Positions 44,342-55,332 of a stretch of DNA of 64,000 nt are shown here, piece by piece. This DNA is from Cystobasidium ongulense (lineage: Eukaryota > Basidiomycota > Cystobasidiomycetes > Cystobasidiales > Cystobasidiaceae), in assembly GCA_022835595.1 (NCBI GenBank), contig BQUP01000005.1, forward strand, positions 1,855,501-1,919,500, read 5' to 3'. The stretch's first letter is position 1. Every line of letters begins with the position of its first letter. The notes below the pieces were generated by a model that was not told the DNA's origin, did no database searches, and saw only the letters and a list, made by a program, of their open reading frames with translations. The position numbers and the translations under genes were made by a program.

Positions 44342-44859
44342 TTGACTTTCACGTCGTTCGTCGTGACTTGCAGAACCAAAGCGGGTCTTGAAGAGTGTCG
44401 ATGCAGTGGTTGTGATAAGCTGCTCGATGAGAAACAGCGCGTGTGTAGAGTGTAGTTGTCAGAACTGGACAGCACTGCCAGCTTTACCTAAGATGGGCAC
44501 ACTTCGACGCCCTCCTGCTGTTGCCAGCTGTATGTAAACACCAACTCCGCGGCGATGGATGGATGGCGCTGAACCGCCTCGAGGAACTGCTACGAGCGCG
44601 CCCGGCGGTGCAGAGCGAGCATGACAGCCCCGACCGTGCGGGCGTGTGCAGGCGTGTGCTGGTGGTGCACGGCTTGATGGAGATGGTACAACTCGATACG
44701 CTCAAGACTGTCGCATAAAGTGGGCGAAAGAACTGTGGCGACCTTGGTCACGACCCAACTAGATACACTAACATCTACAGGCATACCAGCAACTACTCTG
44801 GATAGGACAGCACATACTCGTCGAGCTGCAACACTCTGCCTGCAACTTAGCCCGTCAAG
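44342..44859. other. Divergent intergenic region
   Basis: Between the start codons of the VPS9-domain gene (-) and the CaaX repeat protein (+). An open frame at 44521-44718 can begin at an internal ATG (MALNRLEELLRAR) but lacks homology and is not joined to the downstream gene in the chosen model; it could be an upstream exon or uORF. Confidence 0.4.
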
Positions 44860-45668
44860 ATGGACAAACTCCACACCGATCACCTTATGGAGCCACCTCG
44901 AGGTGCTCATCCAGTGCAGTCGCCGTTGTGAGGCTGCGCTTGCATGCCGTTGTACAGCTCCTGCTCTGATTCGCTGACCCTCCAATACCCTCAGCAAACG
45001 CCATACAGTCAACGAAGCTGTGACCGGGCAGTATATCGTGGAGATTGCCACCGCGAGTCCCTCGCCGGATGTAGATGTACAATCCATCAATGGCCGTATA
45101 GATGCAGACATCTACTTCCTGGGAGGGCTACCTCGTCGAATTGGAGTGCTCGTCCAGTCTACCAACGGCGAGATCCGACTCGCACTGCCGGAACAACAGC
45201 ATGCTCAGCATTTGGGCATACGCGTAGAAAGCGTGAATGGTAGGGCTTTGCTGTCATTGATGTTTTCATAGCTATAGATATACATGCTGAAGAATGTTCG
45301 TCCACTCATCTGCAGGGTCCACTCATCTGGCCCTCCCAGAAACGTATAAAGGCTATCTCCGCCTTTCCAGTACAAATGGCAATCTAAGCCTAGGTGGTTC
45401 ACTAAGAAAGAACAGCAAGCTCATATCAGGTGAAGAGAGCAAGGATTTAACATACTATATCTCTCCTTCTTCCAATAATCGTTTCGAAGCAGACGAGAAA
45501 GGGCTTTATACAGAATTAGAAGATAACTGTCACTGCCATTCTGTTTCTGGGCAGATCCAAGTGGGATATTATGGGACTTTTGCCGATGATGTTCAAGGTG
45601 AAGGAGCAGATATCAACGATTATGCTTGGGCCAAGAGTGGAGGGAGAGAATGCTGTGTTGTTGCTTGA
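44860..45668 (+). CDS. Beta-repeat protein with C-terminal CCVVA lipidation motif
   Basis: Three exons (44860-44927, 44995-45239, 45316-45668) give 221 residues starting MDKLHTDHLMEPPRGAHPVQ. The body is a series of short beta-like units with a repeated S-x-NG pattern: VDVQSINGRIDADIYFLGGL, VLVQSTNGEIRLALPEQ, IRVESVNGSTHLALPETYKG and LRLSSTNGNLSLGGSL. This is the rhythm of DUF4097/DUF7330-type putative adhesin beta-solenoids. The chain ends SGGRECCVVA, a CaaX box (CVVA) next to a second cysteine suitable for palmitoylation. There is no signal peptide, so it would be an intracellular, membrane-anchored protein. Function is unknown; the domain label is by pattern only. Confidence 0.7.
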
Positions 45669-46728
45669 CGAGTCGGGTGGCAACGTCATGTTCTTTCTCA
45701 ATTCCATCATGAGCTCTGAACCAAGTTTCCTTACAGCTGTCATGTTTTCAATGATGACTGTCTTCCATATATATATCATTTAGCATCTCCATCAGCCTTT
45801 CGTGACCTGTAGCCGATTACCAGCTGTATCTGCAGCAACTTTCCAAGAAACCAACTCTTTTCTTTCTTTACTTTCCTCCGCGTTGGAGTCCAAGAGCATA
45901 GAGCACCAGTTTCACGCCTAAATGCACGATGCTTCATCACAAGCAGCGTTGCGTCCAAGATAACCACACTTCCGGTCTCTTGTGCGGGAACCAGGAAGTT
46001 ATCTTTGTTTGGCAGCCTTCTCGTCGTCCAAATGATGCAAACATTTGCGACTGCCATGGGAGGACTTCTTCGACGAGGGTCTGCTTTTCTTATAGTCCAG
46101 AAGCATGCTTATGAGCGACTAGATAGCTCCTGACTTGGTCTACTGCTGTTCAATCGCTGCTACTACCCTGCTTGTCTTGATCCTCAGCATCTCCATCCTG
46201 TCCACAAACGACTATCGAGTTTGGTGCTACCCATCTATAAACCCTCAACTGCTATCATCAGCTACTACCGTCCTCTTCGCATCATACTGTCACACTCTCG
46301 CACGTCAACCACCACCACCTGCCCGTCGTTGCTCATCAGCAAACCCCAGCCTAATCTGTCGAATGGAGAACATCTAAGCCCTGCGAGCTCATCCATATCC
46401 ACGCTCCGCATTCTAGTTTCAATACCATAAGAGCCATTCGCAATTCCATTCGTACATCTCCCTTCATCAGGACCCCAACGCACTCCACGACGCTCCACCC
46501 AAAGCCATCTTATCCAGGATCCGCCACCAGTTCACACGCTTTCGAGAAGCACGCTGCCTGTCAAACACCAGACCAAGCGCAGTGTATCTCCCCTTGATTA
46601 GCAAGGATACACTGTGTCATAGTGCAGTCATTCAACATCTCCCTCCTGCTCCCCGCCCGCTTGATACTTCCAAGCTTGGATTCGCGTACACTCTCTTGGT
46701 GCTTGTCCTACCTTCCCCTGCTTATACC
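45669..46728. other. Intergenic region
   Basis: Just over 1 kb between two plus-strand genes. The right part (46200-46720) is pyrimidine-rich (ccaccaccacctgcc and similar), as expected of a long 5' leader or promoter of the following gene. No gene seen. Confidence 0.5.
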
Positions 46729-49129
46729 ATGGCACCAAGATTCGAAACGGCTAGAGACTCTCCAAAACTGAAGGAGAAGTCAAAGCAGTGCGTCTCACTT
46801 CAACCATGTTTGTGTGGCTGCTCTTAAGTGTTCGAACACTGATGTCCTGCCGTAACAGGGTGGAAGACCTCGAAGCACAGGTGAATGCTTTAAAGGTCAA
46901 GGAAAGGTGAGCAGCATCATACTCACTTGTACACCTGCAATAAGCGACAATGACTCACGTTCAAAGCTTTGTTGCCTCCATTCAGCGCACTCGGATATCC
47001 TGCACAAATCTATCCAGCAGAACAACAGTTGAGCAAGTCACAATACTATCCTGGTGTTCAACACGATGCTATTGCTGGTGGTGGGTATGGGCTACAGGCT
47101 ATGAGAGGTGGTGGTGGTGACGCGCGAGCATGGTATGATCAACAAAAACGTGTGATAACGGCTGAACTCCAAAAAGAACGATTAGCTCTGCGTGAGAAAC
47201 TTGCATCACGGTACGATTTACAACGTCAACAATCTATACTTCAAGCTGAAGAAATGAAACTTCGTAAACTGGAAGAAATGCAGCTTAAAAGAGAAGTTAG
47301 GCTTAGAACTGAAATGGACTATAGAGCTAAGGTTGGCAAGTAAGTTGATTCAGCCTACCCTGCTAATTTGGTAGCAATCTAGCTGTTTTGTGAGACTGAT
47401 GGTGGCACATCTGCTAATTTTTTAGGAAGGAAGACATCATGATTGTTACTACCGCAAAAGGTACAGGGTCGACGTTTTAGCATTTCATCGATCTGTCGTC
47501 TAATATGCTTTCATACAAAGTACCAGGTTACAGGATCAAGGATGTCTGTGGTGCTGTCATGGGCTTCGGGTTGATCAAGTAAGCCTTGACTCCTCTTTTC
47601 GTCGAACCTTCACTTATTTAGATTTTGCATTCATTAGTGCCATATATGAAGAAGAGGAGGAAGAGCACGACTTTGAGGAGGAACTCATGCTCTCACCACA
47701 TGTAGCACGCGTGGAAGCAGTTGAGCATATGATTTCAGATGCTCAACGATGCCATGCAAATGCAGTTGTCAGCTTTCAATGGATAATACGCCCTCTTGAT
47801 GCCGAACGTACGAAGGTACTAGCTCAAGGAACGGCAGTCGTTATCGAGAGAGATGGACCTGCACAATGTGGAGAATGTGGAACGGTAAAGAAGAAGCAGA
47901 AAGGAGATGGCGGGAAAGGTGGTAGTGAAAATAAAAAAGGTAATTTTATTGATCATGAACACTCTCAAGACTTTTCTACCTTCTCCGGTGGCGGTCCTTC
48001 TGCTATCAATACCCTGAAGCAAAAGGGCAACCAACAGCAGCAGCAGAAGGGTAAAGGCGGTGGAGGGGCCGGTGCCGGAGCAGGCGGAAAGAATAGTTCA
48101 GAACAAGGAAGAAAGAACAAAGGCAAGCAAAACAATCATTCGAAACAGTCCGATAATGACAATGATGAACGACGACCTGACGATGATAATGATAATGATA
48201 ATAATGACGATAGTTTAAAATCTGATGCAGATGAGGATGATAATCACCCACTTAAATCTAAACAACAACAAGGAAAAGGAAAAGGTCAAAATAATCAAAA
48301 TCCAGGTAGTCATGGCGGTGGTGCTGGAAAAGGCGGTAAAGGCCAAAAGCTTACTCCGGTACGTTTCCGTTTTCAGTGACATCGCCTGTCATATCGCCTT
48401 TTTGGCTAATCTCTTACCTTTTACACCACGAACCATGGTCTCCTGTAACAGGCTCAGCAAATCGTCAAGCTACTAGCAGAAGCCAAGATTCGCGAGGACC
48501 GGCATAAGACTGAAGAAACAGAAAAGGAAAGGCTCTACAAGCATATGGAAACTTTCTTCAAAGATCGGAATAACAAAAGCGGTGGTTGGGGTGGCTCTTC
48601 ATCTAAGGAATTGACTACAATGGACTGGCTCAAAAAGATTGAACAGGAGATCGAAGAAAGAAATAAGAAGCAAAATGGTGGGAAAGGAAGAACTTCTTCT
48701 TCTACTTGTGCTGATTCCAGTGGCTGGGGTAATGATAATAGCAAGAGCAAGGCTGGTAGCGTAGGATGGGGCGATACAACGGACGATCCAACAAAAACAT
48801 CAGAGGATAATGGGAAGGACAAGCAGAGAGATAGGAAGAACAACAACATTAGTAATACTTCTGGATCTGGAAATCAGTCGAAGAAACAGGATGCCTGGAA
48901 TACAGATGATTCATTCGCTCAAGCTACTCAAACTGCACCTCAACAAGACACTGCTGCAGGCTGGGGAGATACAAATTCTGGACAGGCTCAGACTCAGTCA
49001 GCAGGTGACGCGTGGGCCGACGATATTGCGGGTCCTGCAAACAATGCTGGAGGAACGGGAGATGCATGGGGGGGCCCTACTACTTCTGGCGAGAACACAA
49101 GTGCGGCTCCTGGCGGTGGATGGGTGTAA
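46729..49129 (+). CDS. Coiled coil + YbjQ-type domain + tryptophan/glycine-rich tail protein (candidate Argonaute-hook protein)
   Basis: The start is MAPRFETARDSPKLKEK, followed by a short heptad segment (VEDLEAQVNALKVKE) and a charged helix (RVITAELQKERLALREKLAS, ILQAEEMKLRKLEEMQLKRE). The YbjQ (PF01906-like) domain reads DIMIVTTAKVPGYRIKDVCG, then ARVEAVEHMISDAQRCHANA, VVSFQW and VLAQGTAVVIE. An acidic insert (EEEEEEHDFEEEL) interrupts it where bacterial YbjQ has a loop. A Gly/Asn/Lys-rich linker, a helix (QQIVKLLAEAKIREDRHK) and a tail of about 190 residues with nine tryptophans follow. Most of these are in WG/GW or DAW contexts (GGWGG, SGWGN, VGWGD, DAWNT, AGWGD, DAWAD, DAWGG, GGGWV). WG-rich disordered tails are typical Argonaute hooks. 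The exon join near 46907-46967 could not be made in frame with standard sites, so the N-terminus is provisional. Confidence 0.72.
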
Positions 49130-50136
49130 GGGATGCTGTGCAAGATGGAAACGAATTGTAAGGCGCCTCTCTTCCTGAATATTCCAATTTTAGCCATAGG
49201 GTTGCTAACCGCTTGTCCGCGACTATCATAGCAGACGATGCAACACCTCCAACTATAGCGCTTTGGCCATGTATGCAGCTAGACGAGATTGGCAGTCCTG
49301 CAAGGGTCTTATTATGGTAACAATTCTTAGGCTCCCAACGCGTGGAAAGGTTGAATGTTGTCTCGAAAGCAGTCTGCAAGCGAGGTAGTATTAGTATTAG
49401 TGCCAGCATGTAAGTGGTTCACGTCAAATGTGCTTACAAAAGGCCAACATCGGAGCTAAGTTCGTTAGGGCTACTAATGCGGTCCATCTTTGAATCCGGA
49501 AAAACACCGGTACTGACACTTCAAAATAGTCATCGACAGAGCTTTTCCCACGCTTGACTGTTCCTTTTGGTACTGAAGTGTACTCTCTTGGCCCTTCCGC
49601 GCCTTGCTGAACACCTAAATCCTATTCCATCCATGCCAAGCAACATCAAGACTCGCAGCCAGCTAGCGCCAGCAAGTAAGGTACGGCGCAGTCGTCCAGG
49701 AACAACGCAGCCAGCTGGTTCCAGTTATCGTGCGTAGGTCACCATATACAGGCGGCTTCTACACAGTGTACTCAATCGGTCGGGTGGCAGGGAAGCTCTG
49801 TTAACTTATTCGGAGCCTGTCAAAGTTATGTGGCCGAAGTTTGCAGCAAGCTAAATATAGCTACTGGTTCTAAGACCGACCGAGCACCAAGTAATGATCT
49901 GACAAAACGTTTCTCGCTTATACGATCTACAACAAAGCAAGTAATCTAGGCGAGATTAGTTTGCGAGCAAAACTTTCGCTACAGGTCAAGACGTTGGGAT
50001 AAAGGGTTGGGTACGAACGTCAAGTAAAAGTAAAGAAAGGAAACCGAAAGGACTTTGTACTTTGACCAAGGGATGAAGCCATTGAAAATTCATAATCATC
50101 TAATTATATCGATGTCGGGTGGACTTTCGATGCAAT
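49130..50136. other. Left flank of the tandem array (unit 1 downstream part)
   Basis: No gene. From about 49240 the sequence is repeated in units 2 and 3: a gtcgagattgccagtcctac-like block occurs at 49280, 51520 and 53818, and a gcaagtaatctaggcgagat-like block at 49936, 52121 and 54431. The second block lies 105-205 bases beyond each stop codon and is probably 3' UTR or just past it. Confidence 0.6.
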
Positions 50137-50834
50137 CTAAACGAAAACACCTCCGTTAATGCGTGTACGCTCGTAGAAAGCCTTCTTGACGTGACCGGGG
50201 GAAAGGCGGCTTCGACGTTGGACTTGTGGGAGACCTGAAGCAACGATGGCAGACACGCAACCGAAGTTGGTGTTCTGGTTCTCGAGGGCGCTGCACTGGC
50301 ACTGTCCTTGAGCATTGACAAATTCGTCACCGAAGAGGTCGCATCGAGGTCCTGCCGGGGTATTGTATCTATGAGGGGAAGCAGGAAGATGGAACATAGA
50401 TGACCGGTCAGCTACCGTATGTTCGCCTTAAGCGACAATCAGGCAGCGAGCTGCTTACCGGTAGTGAATGGAGTCGTAACCATCTTCGCCGGGGTTGAGG
50501 AAACCATCGGCATTGTATGCAAAGGGGACGCATAAGTTGTCGGAGGATCCTGGGATAAAGCAAGATAAGTCGTTGTGGGTGAGAGCGCGGCGGAAGCCAC
50601 AGACTACAAGGACTTGAACGTGGACTCACTGCAAATTACTCCAAGGCAATTATTAACGGTATCACAGGCTGATTTTCCAGCAGCAATGTCACCGGTGACT
50701 AGAGATAATCCAATGGCGGGCGATGCAAAAGTAGGGACAACGGTAGCGTCAAGGGTGAAGTCTTGGTAAGACTGAGCAGCGACTAGGCCGATGGCGCCGG
50801 CGATGATGGCGATGGCGGAAGTGAAGTGAACCAT
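50137..50834 (-). CDS. Small secreted cysteine-containing protein, tandem family member 1
   Basis: Three exons on the minus strand give about 174 residues. The start MVHFTSAIAIIAGAIGLVAA is a clear signal peptide, with cleavage expected after VAAQ or VAA. The mature part reads YQDFTLDATVVPTFASP, then SACDTVNNCLGVIC, NLCVPFAYNADGF, GPRCDLFGDEF, QCQCSALENQNTNFGC. It has eight cysteines, enough for four disulfides. The C-terminus has dibasic sites (QRRSRLSPGHVKKAFYER) that could be cut by a Kex2-type protease. I recognise no family. This copy differs from its siblings in ending NGGVFV and in having FGDEF where they have FVDEF. Exon 1 is 50630-50834. Confidence 0.82.
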
Positions 50835-52321
50835 GATTGTAGATAAGAAAGGGTAGCCGGGTATGTGCAACTACGTAGGTCGAGGAGGGCGTGGTAATGA
50901 ATGTGGCTGCTGAAGAGCGTGTGGGTGCGAAAAGCTAGTAGTAAGTGTCCCTAAAGTGATGTGGAAGGCGAGAGAGAGCCAGACGCGATATCAGTAGATT
51001 AAATAATAAATACTCTGCTCATGAGCTATTTTTCGTTATTATTGCCCTGCAGCTGTCCGTCGGGTTGTTTGTTGTTTTGCCCGCGATTCATGCAAGCACA
51101 CAGACAGCTCAAATCCATGCCATGCCATCTTGCACGTACACTGTACCATATTTAACACGTCGGGGACACAGAGGGCGCTTGGGGGTGTGCTTATCGCAGT
51201 CGGCTGGAAGGCCGCTGGAACGCCGCTGGATGCAGTCCAGCGCAGGCAGCCGTCGCTGAGCAAGTCAGTGTCAAAGTACGCTGGGACAGCACGGACAAGT
51301 CAGCAGCGCAGGTCCAGCGGGAGCTTGAGCTTCAGCAGTGAGCCAGGGGGGCTGGAGGTGCCAGCCTTGGGATGGACACCGTCAGCCTTATATGTTTTTA
51401 CGGGAATACAGCAGCGTAAGGAAAGTCCACCGGAGAAGCCGATTACGAACCTTCCGCCTCAATAATGCACCTTTGCTTTCAAACTCTGACAGCTGCTCCG
51501 GCCCAACCACTCAGCTAGCTGGTCGAGATTGCCAGTCCTACAAGGCCTTTCATCACGATAACCTATCTTTTACTTCAGCGTGCGAAACGCGTTAAAACGT
51601 CAAACATTGTCCTTAAACCAGTCTGCAGGCGAGGTGGAACGGTATTGGTCTAGACAGTATACCACAATACCAGCCATACAAAATTAGCTGACCTCGAATG
51701 CGCTGGAGACTGAATTATGGGCCGACTTCGTTGAAATGGCTAATGCAGTACGGTACATCATTGAACACGGAAACCGGGTACGGTCCTGAGAGTCTGAGAC
51801 CTTCGCTAGGCAGAGCCTCCCATGACCTGACTGTTCTTTCATACAGTTGAGAGTATGCTCCCTTGGGATGTCCTTGCCTTCCTAAACAAGTATGTACCGG
51901 CACGGCGCAGTGGTCCCTGACAGCGCTCAGCGGGGTCCAGGTCAGAGATCATCAGTACGTATATTGGATCCGCCGAACCCAGCAAGAACTGTCAGAGCAT
52001 GTCAAATTTATGTAATAGGGATTGCAGCGAGCTAGATACAGCTCCACTGATTCTATACACATCGATTGATCGAGCACCAAGTTATCTTACAACTCTGCTG
52101 GCATATACTAATTGCAAGAAAGCAAGTAGTCTAGGCGAGATTGGTATGCGAGATGAACTTTCGCTAAAGGTCAAGACGTTGAGAAAGGCTGGTACAAACG
52201 TGAATGAAGAAAGAAAGGAACCGAAAAGACTTTGTAGCTCGAGGAAACAACAGAGGAGGAAGGGCCAATTGAAAGTTGATCATCGTATGCTTCTATCGAG
52301 ATCGTGGGCTTTCGATGCAAT
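50835..52321. other. Spacer between tandem copies 1 and 2
   Basis: Contains the upstream region of copy 1, the boundary of the units near 51450, and the downstream region of copy 2. A conserved block starts at 51018 (ctcatgagctattt, then ttgtttgttgttttg). A short minus-strand open frame at 51715-51903 has no support. No gene seen. Confidence 0.6.
51018..51095 (-). promoter_or_regulatory. Conserved upstream block of the secreted-protein genes (three copies)
   Basis: A block of about 75 bases beginning ctcatgagctatttt and containing cgtcgggttgtttgttg lies about 184 bases before the start codon of copy 1. Equivalent blocks lie at 53209-53300 (197 bases from copy 2) and 55515-55590 (183 bases from copy 3). 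It is better kept than the sequence on either side, which suggests a shared promoter element, though common descent alone could explain it. Confidence 0.45.
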
Positions 52322-53012
52322 CTAGGCGAAAACACCTCCGTTAACGCGTCTACGCTCGTAGTAAGCCTTCTTGACGTGACCGGGGGAAAGGCGGCTTCGA
52401 CGTTGGACTTGTGGGAGACCTGATGCGACGATGGCAGACACGCAACCGAAGTTGGTGTTCTGGTTCTCGAGGGCGCTGCACTGGCACTGTCCTTGAGCAT
52501 TGACAAATTCGTCAACGAAGAGGTCGCATCGAGGTCCTGTCGGGACGTTGTATCTATAAAGATATAAAGGGAAGCATGGCGGAGCGAATAGAGAAGACCG
52601 GTCAGCTACGGCACATTCCCCTTCAGCGACATGCAAGCTGCTTACCGGTAGGCGATGGAGTCGTAACCAGTTGTGCCAGGGTTGGTAACGCCATTGGTGG
52701 CGTCGTAGGCAAAGGGCACGCACGAGTTCTGGCCGGAACCTGCGATAATGCAAGACAGGTCGGTGTGAGTGAAAGTGCACGTATCCAACAGACAGACGTT
52801 GACTCACGGCAGATTACTCCAATGCAGTTTTCAATGCCGTTACAGGCTGTCTTTCCAGCAGCAAGGTCACCGGTGACCGTGACAAGTCCCAAGACAGGGT
52901 CTGCGAAAGCGGCAACAACGGTAGGGTCGAGGGTGAAGTCTTGGTAAGACTGAGCAGCGACTAGGCTGATGGCGCCGGCGATGACGGCGATGGCAGAAGT
53001 GAAGTGGACCAT
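52322..53012 (-). CDS. Small secreted cysteine-containing protein, tandem family member 2
   Basis: Same three-exon layout and eight cysteines as its neighbour. The signal peptide is MVHFTSAIAVIAGAISLVAA; the mature part includes YQDFTLDPTVVAAFADP, TACNGIENCIGVIC, NSCVPFAYDATNGVTNPG, GPRCDLFVDEF, QCQCSALENQNTNFGC and QRRSRLSPGHVKKAYYER, ending NGGVFA. Exon 3 is almost identical to that of copy 1 (about 49 bases in 50 over long runs), while exons 1 and 2 differ more. That pattern points to recent gene conversion or a recent duplication of the 3' half. Function unknown. Confidence 0.82.
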
Positions 53013-54635
53013 GGTTGTGGATGTGGTAGGGTAGCCGGGTAGGTAGAACTAGGCAGGGTGAGGATGGAGGTGGTAATGAATGTGGGGTGCTGAAGAGCGT
53101 GTGAGTGCGAAAAGCTAGTAAGTAGTGTCGGGAAAGCGGTTGGAAGAAGAGAGGGAGAGAGGAGCGAGACGCGAGGACAGGCGTTTCCTAAAATCCTCTG
53201 CCTGTCAGCTCATGAGCTATTTTCGTTACTGCCCTGCAGCTGTTGCGCGCCGTCGGGTTGTTTGTTGTTTTGTGCGCGATTTAAGCTGAGTCATGCAAGC
53301 ACACCAAGCGCTCGAGAATCGAAGCCACGCATGCCATGCCATCTTGCACCTACACCCATCATTTCAGGGACACAAGGACGCGATGGGGCTGCGCTTATCG
53401 CAGTCCTCGGGAAGGCCGCTGAATTGATGCAGTCTATCCACCATAGCGTATGTACTACTATGTACTACTACAGTATGTAGGCAGCCGTCGCTGAGCAGGT
53501 CAGTGTCAAAGTAACTACGCTGGGCCAGCACGGAGAAGTCAGCAGCGCAGGTCCACCGTCCAGGGGGGGGGGGGGGGGGGGNNNNNNNNNNACAGCGTCA
53601 GCCTTATAGGGACCTTCCGCATGTCTGCTGGAGCATTACTCCATCGCTGAGAAGTACCAAGTTGTGTACAGTATACCGGTAGTCCGCTGAAGCAATGCAG
53701 CGACTGCCGAAAGGCCGATCACGAACCTCTCGCCTCAATAATGCACCTTTGCTTTCAGACTCTGACAAGATCAGTATGTACAAGCAAATCCGATGCTCCG
53801 GTCCATCTCAGTAGCTAGTCGAGATTGTCAGTCCTACAAGGCCCTTCATCATTACGACGTATCTTGTACTTCAACGTGTGAAAGCGCGCAGAGATGACAT
53901 ACACTGTCCTATAACTAGTCTCCAAGCGAGCTGATATTGGTCTTTTCAGTTTACCTGCATGTAGAGGTTTACCTCGAGAGCGCTGGAGACCAACGTATGT
54001 GCTGATTGAAATCGCTAAATGCTGTCTATCGTGGATTTCATAAATCGTACCGAGAGTCTGAAACGTTCACTGGGTAGAGCCCCTCCTACGAGCTGACAAC
54101 TGTTCCCTATCGGTGGAGAGCCTGCTTTCCTAGGATGCCCTTACCTTCCTGAACAAGAATGTACCGCACCCTTCCAGTCACGTCATGCCATGCAGTACTA
54201 AGAACTGTGTCCGTCCGCCCGCGCTATCAAGAAACGCACGGCAGTTGACCAGGACAGCGCTTCAGCCAGTGGGCTCCAGGTGCAAACAAAATCAGTCTTA
54301 TGTCAGAGCGGGCCAAAAGTATGTGATAGGGTTTGCAGCAAGCTATGTACAGCTCCACTGATTCTATGTACAACGATTGACCGAGCACCAAGTAATTCTA
54401 CAACCCTCTGGCATATACTAAATGCAAAAATGCAAGTAATCTAGGCGAGATAGGAATAAGAGATGAACTTTCGCTACAGGTCAAGACGTTGAAAAGGGCG
54501 GATAAAGTATTAAAGAAAGAAAGTAAACCGAAAGAACCATGTACCTTGGAACGAAGAGAGGGAGAAGAAAGGTCCAATTGAAACTTGGGTAATCACTGAT
54601 TTATACCGATGTCGTTTGGGACTTTTCAATGCAAT
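53013..54635. other. Spacer between tandem copies 2 and 3, containing the assembly gap
   Basis: Repeats the flanks seen around copy 1. The conserved upstream block is at 53209-53300, and the block shared with 49280 and 51520 is near 53818. No gene seen. The spacer is interrupted by a G run and ten Ns. Confidence 0.6.
53564..53591. other. Homopolymer G run and ten-N assembly gap
   Basis: A run of about 18 G is followed by ten N. This marks an unresolved join in the assembly; true length and copy number of sequence here are unknown. Confidence 0.95.
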
Positions 54636-55332
54636 CTAAGCGAAAATGTTCTCGCTGATGCGTCTTCGCTCGTAGTAAGCCTTCTTGACTTGACCAGGAG
54701 CAAGGCGGTTTCGGCGTGCTAGAGGTGCTGGGACGTTGGAAGGAACGATGGCAGATACGCAGCCGAAGTTGGTGTTCTGGTTCTCGAGGGCGCTGCACTG
54801 GCACTGTCCATCAGAAGCGATGAACTCGTCAACAAAGAGGTCGCATCGAGGTCCTGTTGGGACATTGTATCTGTGAGGGGAAGTAGGAAGAGAGAGCACA
54901 GAAGACCGGTCAGCTACCGCATTCTTTCTCCTAAGCTACTTTCGAGCTGCAAGCTGCTTACCGGTAGTGGACGGAGTCGTAACCAGTTGCGCCAGGGTTG
55001 GCGAGGCCATCGATGGCATCGTAGGCAAAGAGCGCGCAGTTGTTTGCAGCCGAATCTGGAAAATAGCGTGACGCGCCGGTGTGAGTAGGCGTGCGAGAAA
55101 TCAGCAGACACTCAAACTTAAACTCACTGCAGATAACGCCAATGCAGTTGTCAACGGTGTCACATGCTGCCTTTCCAGTAGCAATGCTGCCTGGGACTAC
55201 ACTCTGTCCGAAGACAGGCCCAGCGAACGTAGCGAGAACGGTAGCGTCAATGGTGAAGTCTTGGTAAGACTGAGCAGCGACTAGGCCGACAGCGCTGGCG
55301 ATGATGGCGATGGTAGAAGTGAAGTGAACCAT
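54636..55332 (-). CDS. Small secreted cysteine-containing protein, tandem family member 3
   Basis: Three exons with the same borders. The signal peptide is MVHFTSTIAIIASAVGLVAA; the mature part has YQDFTIDATVLATFAGP, KAACDTVDNCIGVIC, ANNCALFAYDAIDGLANPG, GPRCDLFVDEF, QCQCSALENQNTNFGC and ends RRISENIFA. It is the most diverged of the three: SDGQC replaces AQGQC, and the C-terminal basic segment is VPAPLARRNRLAPGQVKKAY. All eight cysteines are kept, so the fold should be retained. Function unknown. Confidence 0.82.
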
